DNA of 64,000 nucleotides. Source: Verticillium longisporum (taxonomy: Eukaryota; Ascomycota; Sordariomycetes; Glomerellales; Plectosphaerellaceae). The position numbers and the translations under genes are program-made. A model generated the notes under the pieces. It worked only from the letters and a program-made list of their open reading frames with translations. It ran no database searches and had not been told where the DNA came from. The DNA lies in the NCBI GenBank assembly GCA_019188255.1, contig JAETXT010000015.1, positions 310,001 through 374,000 of the forward strand. Reading direction: 5' to 3'. Positions 34,071-46,665 of the stretch are shown piece after piece (position 1 is the stretch's first letter; each line of letters opens with the position of its first letter).

Positions 34071-37000
34071 GGGTGGGCGGTGCAAAGAGGAAGGAGCTAC
34101 AGGTGGAGCCTAACACCAATGTAGCTGCCCTTCTCGCCTACTCCCTCCCCCTCACCCTTTGCCCCCCCCCCTCTTAGTCTATGGGAAGGCAAGCTACAGT
34201 ACCTACCAGCAACCTAGGTAGGCACGGGGGCACCTTTGGCCCTCGCACCCTGCCATGCCATGCCTGCCGTGACAGCCTTCAACCTTTACGTTGCCCATTC
34301 TTCGGATGTTTTCTAATCTCACATTTCCTTTTCCCAGAGCCAGTTCCTCGGATCCCAGACACGAAAGATCGAGCGACCCTCTTCCCCAAACCTTCTTTGA
34401 TTTCACTGGCCAAGAATCGCATGCGTTGCTCTCCCTCTCGCTGCCTCGCATACTCGTATGCTCGCCTCCTCGTCACCCCCAACCCCGAGGTCGCCCAAGT
34501 TCTGCCAGGCCAACAAGCACAGGGGACCAACAGTGTCTGATGCACCTGGCCGGGGCTGACGGACGCCAATCCCGAGCACTAGCAGGCCCCTCCAGCACCA
34601 TTGACGACGATCCTCACTGCTTCTTCAGACCCTGACTCCTTTCTAGAAGCCAGACATGCAGTCCTGAACAAGGCGTCGACACTGAACGGCGGAACGTCGG
34701 ATTCATCACTCTGGAAGCACGGGATAGCCCCACCTCTCACCGCTTGATGGCGATGCGCAACTTCCCCTGTAATCGATCGGAAGTTGGGCGTCCTGGCGCT
34801 CCGAACCGACTATCTGTCGTTCCCTGTGGAGCCCTGCATTTTCTGGTCCCAAATGATGTCTATCATGAAGATTCAGCTTGGGCCCCATTCGCCCAGCCTC
34901 CAGTCGGGTCTAGATTGATGTCTCGAGATAGATGAGTCTCATGGCCAAACTCTGTTTTCTGACGATGCTCCCCAGCCTCCCAGTCAGAACAGCCTCGCGA
35001 CTGTCTACCCTCCCGGGCCGAAGACCAGGTTGCCAGCACCACGGAGTGGCACGAGCACGCATGTTACTGAGATGGGAGCTGGGCCGAGGCGACGTCTCTC
35101 TCCCTTCAGGTTGCATGTCGCATGTCGCATGCCAGGGCACGTACCCATGCCCATACGAACAGTCATTCATGTGCCGGACCCCGATTTTCCGTGCTTCTCA
35201 CAACGCATTGCAGCTGACTTACCTACCCTAGACCAGTCGCGAGACGGATCCATTCCTGTGTGTCTACGGTCCTCGCGCTCGCTGAAAGGACGCACTGTGG
35301 CATACTCCATAATCACCAAGCTTTACAGCATCCGACGGCAATCAGCTGCTCGTCGCCCGCGAGGTTTCGGCGTCTCAATATCGAGGAGTGTGCTATCACG
35401 AGGGGCGAGGGCCCATTTCTCCAGCTGAGTGAGCCACGCCATTAAACCACGCGAACGAGCCAATAAGCAGCCGACGTGGATCGGCACTTGGAAGCGCCGT
35501 TTGCCCTATGCATGTTTTGAATTACTTATTCATTTAGCGCTCTGGAGTTGACATGACAAGCCCTCTTAAGTCCCAAGGAGCCGAGCTAGTGGTGCCAGAC
35601 CTGGCTAGCTGCAACGCCATCCGATATTGTCCATTAGGCTGAATCAAGAAGTGTTTGATTTTCAGGAGGGCTTCGTCGCTGGCGCTCGCTGGTTATGGCC
35701 CCAGGCATTGGTGGATGTTGGGGGCCCTCATCAAGAGGCAGGTCCTCCCGCAAGTCAACGGATCCTAGCTGCACATCAGCCCTGATCGACAACTGGCGCG
35801 GCATCAAGGGTGCCCACATACCATCTCCAGCGCGTGGCCAGATCAGAGTTCGTCCTATCTCGACTTCCGTCTGGTCCTGCAACCTCTTTCCTGTACCCTT
35901 CCAGACTCTGGCACGAGGAGCATCACCTTCCCGCTCCGGCTGTGTAGATCACACAATGCTCCAGCATCTTGGACAAGGCATCTTGAGGACGAAAACGGCC
36001 GCGGAGAAGATGACGTTAGTGGTCTGAAAGTTGTACTGACTGAAACGACAAGCTGACACACGAGCTGACCTTCTTCCTTGCCAATTACTTGAGCATGAGG
36101 CATGATCCGATCAAGTACGAGCCGGCTGTGAATTACTGATTGCTCTTCGGGTCGCCACACAACTTCTCGGCACAACAACGGCTTGAACAGGTAGTCTTTC
36201 TGCTTCTGCCCCCGTTAGTCACCCCGAAGCTCGGCTGGCACGCCCTAGATGATGGTGCAAACCGTTGAAAACCTCTGAGATTTGCTGATTCGCTCCTGCC
36301 GGCCAGGAGGTCTGAATATGAACTACGGCTGTGGAGATTGGCTGGATCTCGATTGCTGCGGCAGCCAAAACTGATCATCAGGACCTCCCCTACACCACAC
36401 TATTACGAGCCCTGTTTTCCTCCGTCCTTAGAGTCAGGCACCGCTCTACAGGTGTATGGCTCCCACATTAAGATCCCCTCTCGCTTTAACATGTATGATG
36501 AACCAGTTTAAGCACAGCTTGACCAAGAGACACTCCAGTTCCCAAATCCGATGTGCTGGATGATCATGCTCTCAAAAACCAAGGCCGTGACAGTCACACA
36601 ATATGGCTCTTGATCCCGGTCATGGGAAGGGTGCCAAGAGACGACACCGGCAGAGTCCGGACTCGGTTACTCCCTGACCTGACAGGTTTCGGCATGGGAC
36701 GAGGGCAGATTTGCGTTGGCGCAAATCCATGGTACGTGCCCCTAGCCAATTCACCACCACCACGTTGTGCCTTTGGGCACAGTTACATACTAGCTCAACC
36801 AACAACAAATGGACCTCGCCTTTCATCAACGACGATACTTTTTTTTATATCTGAGCACGATAATCTCCGTGCGCGCAAGCGAGAACAGCCGATGCTTGCC
36901 GCCTTGACGCATCGCAGATTCTCAAGCCTCAGAGCCCGCCCCTGCAGCTTGCCTCCACACAGAGCGCATGCTCCGGACCCGGGTCCCCCTCTCTATAGAC

Positions 37001-39979
37001 TTTCTTGAGCTGCATCACCCCGTCAGGGATGTACCGACTGTAGCTTAGCAAGTCGTCATCTAGCCAGTCTTCTCGATCTTTCCTGGGATGGCTGGCCCAC
37101 CCCCTTATGGGATCCCTGTCACCAAGTTCGATGGGATAGGGTTCGGATGCGAAATCAACATGGCATGTCTGTTTCTGATCAATCGTGAATGAGCCCTGGG
37201 GAGAGCAATGGGATCAGGGGGATCTGAGCAGAGCATGCTAACCATGGTACAATGTCTTGCGTATGAGACGACGACACAACCCCCCCCCTCCTGCCCAAGC
37301 GCGACCATTGGCGGTACCGTCATGGTCCGGCCGTAGCTGAAGGGGCGTGTGGGAGGTTTTTCTGCTCAGCTGTAATCTGTGGCAGTCGTCTGCAGCGCCA
37401 ACTATCTATCTGCCTTGCCATCAGGCCCAGTTTACCCTTCGACGAGTAGATAGTTTGGGGCACAATTCAACGACAAGGCATTTCGAGGCATGTCAAAACA
37501 GAAGCCATCGAAGCAGTTCCTTACAGCGATCCGAGGAAGCGCCTTCGCCCATGGAGTTTCAGCCTCTGACCAAAGCCCAAATAAGAGAGACCACCCTTTC
37601 TTTTCCCTGTTGTCCATGCCTCTCATTGCATAGTTACCGCAAAGTTCTTCAAGGTCCATTTTTATCTTGCTTCTTATTCCTGCCCCCCTGTTAGCCACCC
37701 CCTTCATCGGACAACTGGCTGTGCCAGCTCATAACACTTCCACATGTCTTCCCCTCTGAGGATCCCTGAAGTATAGGACCGATCCCTTTGTGGAGGGGCG
37801 GCTACTTTCCAACCTGGTTACCACGACCGGCACCATCCGTTGCAAGCTCTCCAACGACCTCGGAACCCTTGTTCCCTTGACGCTCACCAGTCTCCTTACG
37901 GCTCGACCGACTGATTTTCGGCGTACGATATTCCGCTTCGCAGATACTCTCTACCTGTTGCTGGGATTCGAGCGCGGTACTCTCTTCTTGTCAAACCAGG
38001 TTTGCCTCCACCGCGGCTCCAGATTGCCTCAGAGCTAGTGCGGGATCCTGGCCCAGTACTCGTACCTCGGAAAACGCACAAGGCCCTACCCTTGAGAGGC
38101 CTACCACCGGACGACATAGGCAACATCGAAAGAGCCATTGTGAGGGGAAGACCAGCAGCTTCAAGCCGTCGCATTAACGCGAGAGTGCTTAGGGCCAGTA
38201 AGACTTCGAGACTCAATCAACCATCCGATCTGACGAGCGGTTCACGCTACGAAGCCCAGGCCGCCCGTGTGGGATAACCTGCTGTTATTTCGCCTGCCAA
38301 ACTACCAGCAAAGTACCCAGCTGGACACTTCTTGGGTCAAAGCGTGACGCAACCTTGAGACGGCCCTTCGCCGACGCCGCCTCATCGCCAATCGCCGTTG
38401 GGATTGTCTTCCGCACCAGACCGAGGGATCCCGCTTCGGCTCAGTCAGTTCGAAGAAAGGGGTACAGAGTTCGAGCCTGGCGAAGCGACCCACCTTGTGC
38501 TAGGCACTGATGGAAGAAGATAGCCACAGATCAAGTGTCCTTGGGTAAAGCTCCCTATCCCAACCATTTTTTTTTGTCAAGGCAGGGAGAAACAAGGAGG
38601 GCCGGCATTGCTTTCAAAGACACAACCACGGCCATATCGCTTGTATATCTCGTCATTCCGGAACAAGGTACACTCGCGCGTTGCTTTCCACATAGCGCAC
38701 GAATCTACGCAACGAATACAAATCTTAGGTCGCAACACAGTATATCAAAGCCTGAAGATAGAGCTACCATCCTCTGCCATTGTCTCCCCAAAGACATGTC
38801 AGTAGCTGAACGAGCCCTCGAAGTTATCAGACACCCTAGGTAAGCCTACAACTGCCAGGGCCGAACACCATCGGCGGCTGGCTTCTGGACCTGCACATTG
38901 TTGCACGACTCTGCCTCGACCTTGACCTTAGTCAAGTAAATACGGGCCGTCGAGCGGCGGTACCCCAGATCACCCCCAGATCACCCACCCATGGTTTATC
39001 TTTAGGGGAATTTCCACACCCTTCAGCGTGTATCTTCCACTTTTTACCAAACCTTAGCCCTCTTTCCCCGATCACTTCATCCCTTGCTCGCCGCATGATA
39101 AGTCTCGGGCAGTACTTGACAGTAGAGTGCTGTTCTGAGGTCTTGAAGTAACCAGAAGGAACAAGACTGATCATAAGACAGGACACCAGCAAGCGTCGCA
39201 AGCTCAAACTCGCCAACGAGCTATACTCGTCATCAAACGCCATCTAGTTACCCAGCAAAGACACGCTCTTTATTTTGTGTAAAGCCTTAAAGCCACTAAG
39301 CCAGCAACGACTTCCATTCTCTGCTTCTTCCTCCCGAGAGCCGAACCAACCCCCCACCTCAGCACGCATAAAGGGCTACAAGCAAGGAAGAAGTGTCGAA
39401 TCGACCAGCCGCAGATTGGCTCCAGACCCCCGCCACAGAAGACCTCCCAACTCTGGTACGCCTCTCATCCCAGGCGCTGCACCTGCAGAACTCCAGTGCT
39501 ATTTGCCCATTTCGATTGGTCCATCCTTCTACGCGCGCCTTGCCCTCCTGGTAGCTCGTCCCGCCCTTGGGCATACAGACTGTCCCAAGCATCCGACCGA
39601 GGAAGACCATAGCGTGTTCTTTTATCTCCCCATCGAGGACCCAGTCTCTACTCTTGGAAACAGTTCGTTAACCAGTTTATCTCGGCGCTTTCCCTCTTGC
39701 CGCCTGCTGTCTGGTCACTTGGCTGCGTACTGGCTTTAACAAGCGCTGTACCAATTATTCGACAGTCCGCTCATCAATCACGACTGAACCCACCCTTGCC
39801 AACTCAGAACACACCACTTGCAGGCTTTCCCTCCCCGTGACATCTCTCTAGGCTTCCTCGTGTCCCGACTCGGGTTTTCCAAAGCCAAAGATTCCACGCT
39901 GGCCCTCGACAAGAAGAAACACGCTGCACAGCACCCTAGCCCACCGCTGTCGAGCAAAGATCACACAAGGCAAGCCATC

Positions 39980-41405
39980 ATGGCATACCAATACCCGCCT
40001 CCGCAAGTGTCTACGCATGCTGCGCAGGCCAACATGCCACCCGTAGGATACGGCTCCGACTACCGAGATGGACCACCGAGCAGCAATAGTGCTTCTATGG
40101 AAATTCGTTCAACTGACGGAGGAGTGCGGAAAGACTCGTTTCCACTTGCTAGTCAAAGATTAAAGCATTCTACATCTACGCCTGACGTTACGCCGCTGCA
40201 GAGCAGCACGACAGACGCGTCTCAGCTCGCTCTTGCTGCGGACAAGCGGAGGAACAAGCTGGGTTACCATCGAACCTCGGTGGCTTGTGGTGAGTTCCTT
40301 CCCATGACGTCTTTGCAAGTTCCCCAAGATGGCCTGAGAACTCACGTTGGCTAGGTCACTGTCGACGACGGAAGATCCGTTGTATCCCATCCACATCTGA
40401 TGCCCAAGGCCGCTGCGTCAACTGTATTCGACTGAAGAAGGAATGCAGCTTCTTTCCCGTCGACCAGCAGCCGACCGCCGATACTAGGCCCAAAGCACCT
40501 TCACGAGCGTCCACCAGCTCCAAGATGGACTCCGCGTCTCCCTCACCCGCATTGGCTCCACGACACGCTCCTGAAGGATTATCTACGGGTCTGCAATACT
40601 CGCCATTAGATGTACCTGGAGCACAGAATGTTGCACCACAGTTGGGTATGAAGATTACCGACGCTGAAGGGTATTCGTCGGAGTCGAAATGTAAGCAACG
40701 CCGCGCCCTCGTGAGCCGGTTACAACCGCTAACCTGAAGACACAAGTGCCATCGAGTGCTAGCTCTCGACACTTTGATATGGGTGGACCGCAAATGCAGA
40801 ACTGGATGGCTGCTGAGGGAAGTCCTAACCCCGCCACAAGACCGCTTGACTCGAACGCGTCCTGGAGAGCCTACGCAGGCACCGATTCTCCCATTACACC
40901 GTCCTTCTCGCCATACACTCCGAATGCACCAAACCCACCAGCAGGCTGGGCGTCAGCGTCAAACTCCGAACACGGCGTTCGGGAAGACATACCCTGGACG
41001 GCCTACGCTCCCGCTCCACCTCGAGCTGTGTCGTATAGCAGCGAAAGTCACGTCTCCCCGCCGTACCAGTCGATACAGCAACATGGACGGCCATTCGAAA
41101 GAACGGGACACAACGTGCCTGCTGACATGTACCCTCAGTCTGTACAGACGAACGTTACTGTTGCCAGAAGTGGTCCGGCTCCCACCATGACGCAAAGAGG
41201 CTCGGTTCCTGGCGGTGTTCTGCCATCAAACAACTACGGGTCGTGGCAACAGCAGTATCAGTTTTCGAGACCGTCTGGAGAAGGCTACGGGAATTGGGCG
41301 TACGACGACCAAGGCTCGCACCCATCTGTTGATCCAAGTGAGCAGATACCAACATCGAACGACCACCCTGCGCAACCCGTTGGCATGTATTACTCGGGTC
41401 GGTAG
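39980..41405 (+). CDS. Zn2Cys6 (Gal4-type) transcription factor
   Basis: 434 residues from exons 39980-40289, 40355-40690 and 40747-41405; introns of 65 nt (GTGAGT...CTAG) and 56 nt (GTAAGC, with CTAAC). The zinc cluster reads CGHCRRRKIRC, ten residues, CVNCIRLKKEC, that is C-x2-C-x6-C-x10-C-x2-C-x6-C at about residues 103-133. The first intron falls directly after the codon of the first cysteine, so splicing is needed to make the cluster. No fungal-specific middle homology domain is visible. The rest is disordered, rich in Ser, Pro, Gln, Tyr and Asn, as in an activation region. The start has a good context (ATCATGG) and is the first in-frame ATG, though the frame is open upstream. It is a nuclear DNA-binding regulator, and its targets are unknown. 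It follows the 10-kb gene-free region, which may hold its control elements. Confidence 0.92.
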
Positions 41406-42718
41406 GACAACTGCGAGTTCAGCACCACTGCCACCACACCTGTCGACCCAAGTGTGATGCCATGAGGAAATCCAGAAAATGCGTGACAAGGGGTTCAACG
41501 TGGCCGACAATCGGGACCAAAGCCAGCGCCACTGTTGGTTGCCGCCGCGAAGGGAAATAATACACCCCTCGTTCAAACTTTGGAGGCGCTGGTGTAAAGG
41601 CAGCGGTTTGGAGGACACGCGAAAAGCGACAGGAGCAGACGTGGATCGTGCATGCACGAAGACGCATCGGGCAACCGCAGCGTCGTGATGGAAAGAGTGC
41701 GCACAGAGGCGAGCACTAAGCGAGTCAGGGGTCCAACTCTGGTGCGGCAGCGATGACGTTGACAGCATACAGACACCTTGCAGCGTAGAGGTTCTTTTAG
41801 ATAAGTTTTGGTTTGGGGAAAGGAGTACTGACGAGGAAAGGGATATGTTTTTGGCGGGTAGATGGTCTGCAAGACGTCTCAAGGCACTGGGAGACGTGGG
41901 CGAGGGAGGTGCCGTCGGTTTAAGGTTGAGGATGCAAGGGAGAGCCCTCGAAGAACGGGGTCTGTTCCCACTAGCTCGGGGGGTTCCAGACTTGGACATG
42001 AGCCGGTGAACAGGGAGGAAACAGCAATTGGCGGCGTTCAACACGGACGGGATCTGGGCACAGACATGACGAACGGACAGCATTGGCAATTGGGCACGAC
42101 GAAAATTTCAAACCCCTGACCATGCAAGCAAGGACGCAAGGAAGAAAGATGAACGATGAAGGGCATGAGCTGGGCGCTCAACAACTTGATAGAAACGTCG
42201 GAATGGGAGCTACCGGGAGCAAGCTATTGGGGGGCGATGATTCGATGGACTTTTGCTCTCGTGGGCACTTTGATACGTGCGCCTGGGGGCCGAGGAGGTG
42301 GGACTTTGGGAGTATTTTGCTTGATGCGTCTCTCCTGAGATACCCGTCCTGCGATTTTATGGCATGTATTTTTTACTTGGTTAAAAAGTGTGTTTATTAT
42401 CATTTGATCATTTCTTTGGTGCGCGAATGGTTGATCGGGGATAGCAGGACACTTTTTTTGAGGGGTTCATGCAAATATAAAGTATTGGATGGAGGCCAGG
42501 CCGCACGAAGGCCGCAAGCAATAGAAGGCTTGAATTGAGAAGTTTCTACCTTGACGTTTTTGGCTCGAATATCCTGTACTGAGCGCCTCGCGGCGCAACA
42601 ACAGTCCAGGGAGGCGGCATCCGTCCATCACCGAAACCATCCAGAATTCGTGGACCGCTCCACTTCAGACAAACAGGCATACACACAAGGTATCCCCAGT
42701 GACGACCGACCGCAGACC
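41406..42718. other. Convergent intergenic region, AT-rich in its second half
   Basis: Lies between the stop codons of the Zn2Cys6 gene and the DUF202 gene. The interval 42355-42485 is markedly AT-rich for this window (runs of T and A, TTTATTATCATTTGATC), consistent with a 3' end/polyadenylation region. No gene is supported. Confidence 0.6.
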
Positions 42719-43295
42719 TCAGCTGACAAGCTGCCAGGTCAGAACAAGCAGGGTCGAGTAGGCAGCGAGGCTCAGGCCGGCGAGCAGGGCGACGCTGTTG
42801 CCCGAGGTGCGAAACCTCTTGGCGGGCGCCTCGTCGGCGTCGGCCGGGTCGCGGTCGCCGGCGGCGTCGACGTCGGGCGCGGCGAGGAAGAACTGGCGGT
42901 TGCCCTCGTAGCGGCGGTAGATGGCGACGAGCATGATGGCGGCGCCGTAGACGGCGAAGAGGGCGCCGATGGCGTAGAACTCGGACGTGAAGATCTTGAG
43001 GATGATGAGGGCGAAGGAGAACTGGCCCAGGGCCGTGCGCATGTAGGCGCCCTCAAAGGTGCGCTGGGCTGCGCGGATCTCGACGAGTCTGCGGGCGCGC
43101 GCGGGGCGGACGTGGTTAGCTGGCTTGGTTCTGGGGGGGACGGGGAGGCCGACGGCGGCTGAGGAGGGGACGCAACTCATCGGAGGTGAGGACTACGGAG
43201 CGGGCGCGGTGGAGGCGGAGGTGGAGGTGGTCTTCGGGGTTGGGCTGAGAAGCGTCAGCAGGTGTTTTGAGAGGTATAAGTTGGGCGTCCTTCAT
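42719..43295 (-). CDS. DUF202 (YidH-like) membrane protein
   Basis: 162 residues from exons 43295-43177 and 43088-42719, with an 88-nt intron containing GCTAACC. The donor is the weak GTTGCG, chosen because it joins LTSDE to LVEIRAAQRTFEGAYMRTAL in frame, which matches the start of the DUF202 domain. The domain covers about residues 42-105: an amphipathic RTFEGAYMRTALGQ stretch, a span around FALIILKIF, a second around IGALFAVYGAAIMLVAIY, and the typical RRYEGNRQFF end. An Asp/Ala-rich loop and a third span (LLAGLSLAAYSTLLVLTW) finish the protein. In fungi, DUF202 domains occur alone like this, or linked to SPX domains in vacuolar transporter chaperone proteins; no SPX domain is present here. 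The function is unknown, and vacuolar membrane is only a guess. It is divergent from the large C2H2 gene. Confidence 0.85.
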
Positions 43296-44012
43296 GACGC
43301 TCGCTCTGCTTGGCTACTCTCACAAGCGGACGGGGATCCAAGGCTGGCTGGGAGGTGGTTGAGAGTGGTGGTTTGTGAGACGTACTTGGAACATGATGGG
43401 CAGTCCTCAACCTTGAACTCGGATAGAGACGAGGATGAGTCAAGGTCGTCACGGCTAGTGTACAGGATGTCGCTGTTACTTATCGTGACATGTAGCGGCG
43501 GCCTCTCCGGATGATGAGGGATGGATATTGATCCTGGATGGATGCCCTTTTCAAAGCGAAAAGAGTCAACTTCGCTGGTGAGAGAAAGGTCAGAAACAGA
43601 CTTTCTCTGTCATCCAAAGATCTGCACAAAAGCCTGCAGGACCTCTTTCGTACATGGCATGAAGCCGGCTGGACGTCCAGTTGACGATGCTTGGCGAGAT
43701 GCAGGTGAGATGATGCAAGCGCGAGAGGTGGATGAGGTGCTCGGCAGACCAGTGGTCCCTCGGCTGATTCGCTCATTGGACCGTGAGCGACTTGACCCCA
43801 TTGACCCCAGCGCTGGGACCAAGTCAAGTCACAAGACCCGCGGCCGTTGCACACGTGCTCTGGCAATTAGATACGACTCTCTACGGCGCTCTTTTCCGGA
43901 CCAAAATCCACAACTGCCGAATCGGGCGACCGAGCATCACCAACGAGCTGAACCCGCACTGCCAGTACGCGTACATGGTATGTGCCTTGCGGAACCGGAA
44001 CCTGAACCTGCA

Positions 44013-44055
44013 CTGGCAATGGCAATGGCACTGGCACTGGCACTGGCACTGGCGT
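44013..44055. repeat. TGGCAA/TGGCAC hexamer repeat
   Basis: About seven hexamer copies, flanked on both sides by CCTGAACCTG/CACCTG-type hexamers in direct orientation. Frames through it give Ala-Leu/Met or Trp-His/Gln alternation. Confidence 0.85.
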
Positions 44056-45679
44056 CTGCACCTGCACCTGAACCTGAACCATTGGCATGCTTGATGTCAT
44101 ATCAATTGCAATACAGCAACAGCAGGCGATTGGACGTCATCGTCTTCCTGCCCGTCCACCGTCCCCCGACCCCCGACCCAGGCCGCTTGTTCATCACCGT
44201 GAAACGAAAGGGCCAACTACAGCCTAGCCGCCGGGGCCGCCCAACAGGGTTGCATGCAGTGCAGCATGGATTGCTGTCTGCCAAATGAGTGACACTGCGT
44301 TTCGGGGGCAGAGTTGGGAGACAGTCCCGGGCTAAGAGGGGGGGGGGGAGACAGCAAGTTAGGCATACAAGAGGACAGGCATGGAAAGAGACGATCGTCA
44401 CCGCATCCACTCGTCGCGTGTTGTTGTGACACGGACATGGTAAGAGGGGATGGTAATGAAGGGCAGAGGAAGATTCCATTCATGATGTCGACGAACGTGC
44501 GTGACAGCGGACCCGCCCGCTCTCCCTCTTTCCGCGACCGCAGTCTCGGTCTCGGTATGTGAAAATAAAGGGGACAAAAAATCCTCCAGTGCTGTGCACT
44601 TTGCGCTGTCAGTGTCAGAGTCGCATGGAAGCAACAGCATCGGGCTGGCTGCTGGCTCGTTGCGCAGCCTCAATCGTGGTGGAATGGGACCACACCATAG
44701 CATAGGGATCCGCCTCGCTGCGGTTGCGGCTGTGCTGAGGCTGCTCTTTGCTATGCTTGGGTGCTTGGGTGCTTGGGTTGGGTCCTTGGGGCTTGCGGAT
44801 TGGGGCTTGTGGAGGGAGGGGCAGAGCTCGCCCGTTACACCCGGCACCGAGCTACCGATACCGACATGATGTCTGGCAGTCTGCGCCTTCCTGACGCTCC
44901 GTCTGTGATGCCGTGCTGCGCGCTGCTCGCTGCGCAATCAGACAGTATTGAGTTTCGCATCATTGATTCCAGTGCCTTTTCTTTTTTGGTCCGTATAGGG
45001 AGCGTCGACGTGTGCCTGATGCTAAACTTCTGACGGGTAGGCAAGCCGGTGCGTCTAGGAAGTACCTAGCGAGCAACGCGTGAGCATGTGGCCTGAAAGC
45101 TTGGTATGCATATTCTCCTACTGTACCTACCCCAGTCCCAGTGCTCATCCATCACAGGTAGATGCCCCCCTGCTTTTGGCTTTCCTGCGTACCTACCTAC
45201 CGACTGTTGACGAGCCGGGGATCATGGCATGGCAAGCGAGGTGGGGTATCAGGCGATGGCTGAAGAGTTGCCCTCCAAGCAACGGGTGCTACGAACATGC
45301 CGAAATTGGCGCTACCGAGTTGCTCGAGTCACTCGGCAGTAATACGATTAAATAACAACGCAACCAACGACAGAACCAGAGCTAGAACAACAAGAAGGCC
45401 GTGGAAACGACGTAGGGCCGAAGGAGGCGTAGGGCTTCCCCCCGATGATCGGGTTCACAAGGGGGGGGACACCAGGCCAGACTGTGTGCCGTATGCCGGG
45501 GAAATGACATCAAGTTGCTGCGGATGAGCATGGGGGCTGAAAAGTCGAGTACCGTAGGTCACCGCTTGCGATGGGCCATCCATCGTCGGAGCTAGTAACT
45601 CGAGGGGATGAAGTGGAAAATGGCCCTGGACGCTGGTGTTGTTCTCGGTTGTTGATCGTCAACGGAGCCTGGCTGCCTA

Positions 45680-45714
45680 CTTACCTAGGTACCTACAGTA
45701 GGTACCTAGGTAAG
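45680..45714. repeat. Perfect 35-nt palindrome built from TACCTAGGTA units
   Basis: Arms 45680-45696 (CTTACCTAGGTACCTAC) and 45698-45714 are exact reverse complements around one central A. Each arm is itself partly self-complementary. It lies in the intergenic region between the DUF202 and large C2H2 genes. Confidence 0.97.
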
Positions 45715-46068
45715 CTGCGTCAGATCAGTCGTCGAGAAAGCCTCGCCAGAGTTCGGTGGAAGAAGCAGCTAGCGGGACTAGGTAGAACGGCCAACCTTAC
45801 TTGCCTAAGGTACCTACCTACCTAGGTTCTACTGACGGAAGAAAAAAAGAGAAGCGCGCGCTGGCCCCAGCCTTTCGCTTCCGCTGTCAGGGGTCCGTTC
45901 TGCTGCCCCCCTGGCCTTTTCCATCGCAGACGCCATTTGGGGCTGAGGGCGAGCGAAAGAAAGCCTTGTGGGTACTCGCGTGAGGAACGCGGGTACACCT
46001 GGTCAGTCGATCAACGCGCCAAAAATAGCGGCGCGAACAAGTACCCTCGTGGCCAGCGTCGGTCACCT

Positions 46069-46158
46069 CCTCGTCCCCCTCGTCCCCCTCGTCCCCCTCG
46101 TCCCCCTCGTCCCCCTCGTCCCCCTCGTCCCCCTCGTCCCCCTCGTCCCCCTCGCCCC
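46069..46158. repeat. 9-nt minisatellite, about ten copies
   Basis: Unit CCCCTCGTC repeated almost perfectly. Because the unit is a multiple of three, frames through it stay open and encode Leu-Val-Pro, Pro-Arg-Pro or, on the other strand, Thr-Arg-Gly repeats. No surrounding gene is seen. Confidence 0.95.
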
Positions 46159-46570
46159 CCCTTCTTTCCGCCTCAGGCGCGGGCCCTTTCTGGTGGTCAG
46201 TGGCCTGTTCCGCCGTGGTGGGGCATCCTGGTGGGCTGCTTCGCTGCTGAGCCAGTCACGGTCGCCAGATGCGCGCGTCTGGCAGGCAGGCAAGGCAGGG
46301 CAGGCAGGGCAGCGAGCCAGAGAGATGCATGACAACATGCCAGCGCCGCAGACGTTGGGGGGGGTTTGAGCCTGGCGGGCGGGCAGGTGCTGTCCGCCCA
46401 CCAGTACCGCTCGCGGTTTCGAGCCGCGCAGGCGCGAGGGCCCGTTGTCTACCCACCTACCCACCGGCTCGCCTACCTAGGCCAGGTACCAACAGGGAGC
46501 TCGGTCAGTGGGCTGCCAGCCTGGGGACCACCCTGAAGCACCGTTCCTGCCTGTACGACCCCAGACGTCC

Positions 46571-46665
46571 TACCCTACCTGTACCTACCTAGGTACCTTA
46601 CCTGTACCTACCTGGGTGGGTAGGTAGGTGCCTACCTGGGTAGGTAGGTGCCTACTTGTACTTGC
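46571..46665. repeat. TACCTAGGTA-type patch with a 20-nt duplication
   Basis: Runs of TACCTACCTAGGTACC and TTACCTGTACC are followed by a 20-nt unit (CCTGGGTAGGTAGGTGCCTA type) repeated twice. It is a member of the dispersed intergenic family and lies just before the presumed leader of the large C2H2 gene. Confidence 0.85.

Larger units (their letters stand above)
29790..39979. other. 10.2-kb stretch with no supportable gene
   Basis: No frame longer than about 215 codons, and none with a recognised domain or convincing splice pattern on either strand. Base composition looks closer to 50% GC than in the flanking exons (judged by eye). I see no terminal inverted repeats, LTRs, transposase or reverse-transcriptase remnants, and no strong TA enrichment that would signal heavy repeat-induced point mutation. 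Landmarks are a 16-nt tandem repeat at 31943, a short (GCT)n at 33708-33723 and a CCTAGG-type patch at 33992-34070. The last several hundred bases are probably promoter and leader of the Zn2Cys6 gene. Non-coding RNA or an old, decayed element cannot be excluded. Confidence 0.5.

Noticed and set aside
29790..39979. A mobile element or secondary-metabolite cluster in the large gap
   Set aside because: Searched by eye for LTRs, terminal inverted repeats, transposase, reverse transcriptase, PKS/NRPS and P450 motifs; none found.
43521..44288. 255-codon plus-strand frame
   Set aside because: Kept open by the TGGCAC/CCTGAA hexamer repeats; no domain on either side of them.
45937..46464. Leu-Val-Pro, Pro-Arg-Pro or Thr-Arg-Gly repeat proteins
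   Set aside because: All come from the 9-nt minisatellite, which is open in every frame.
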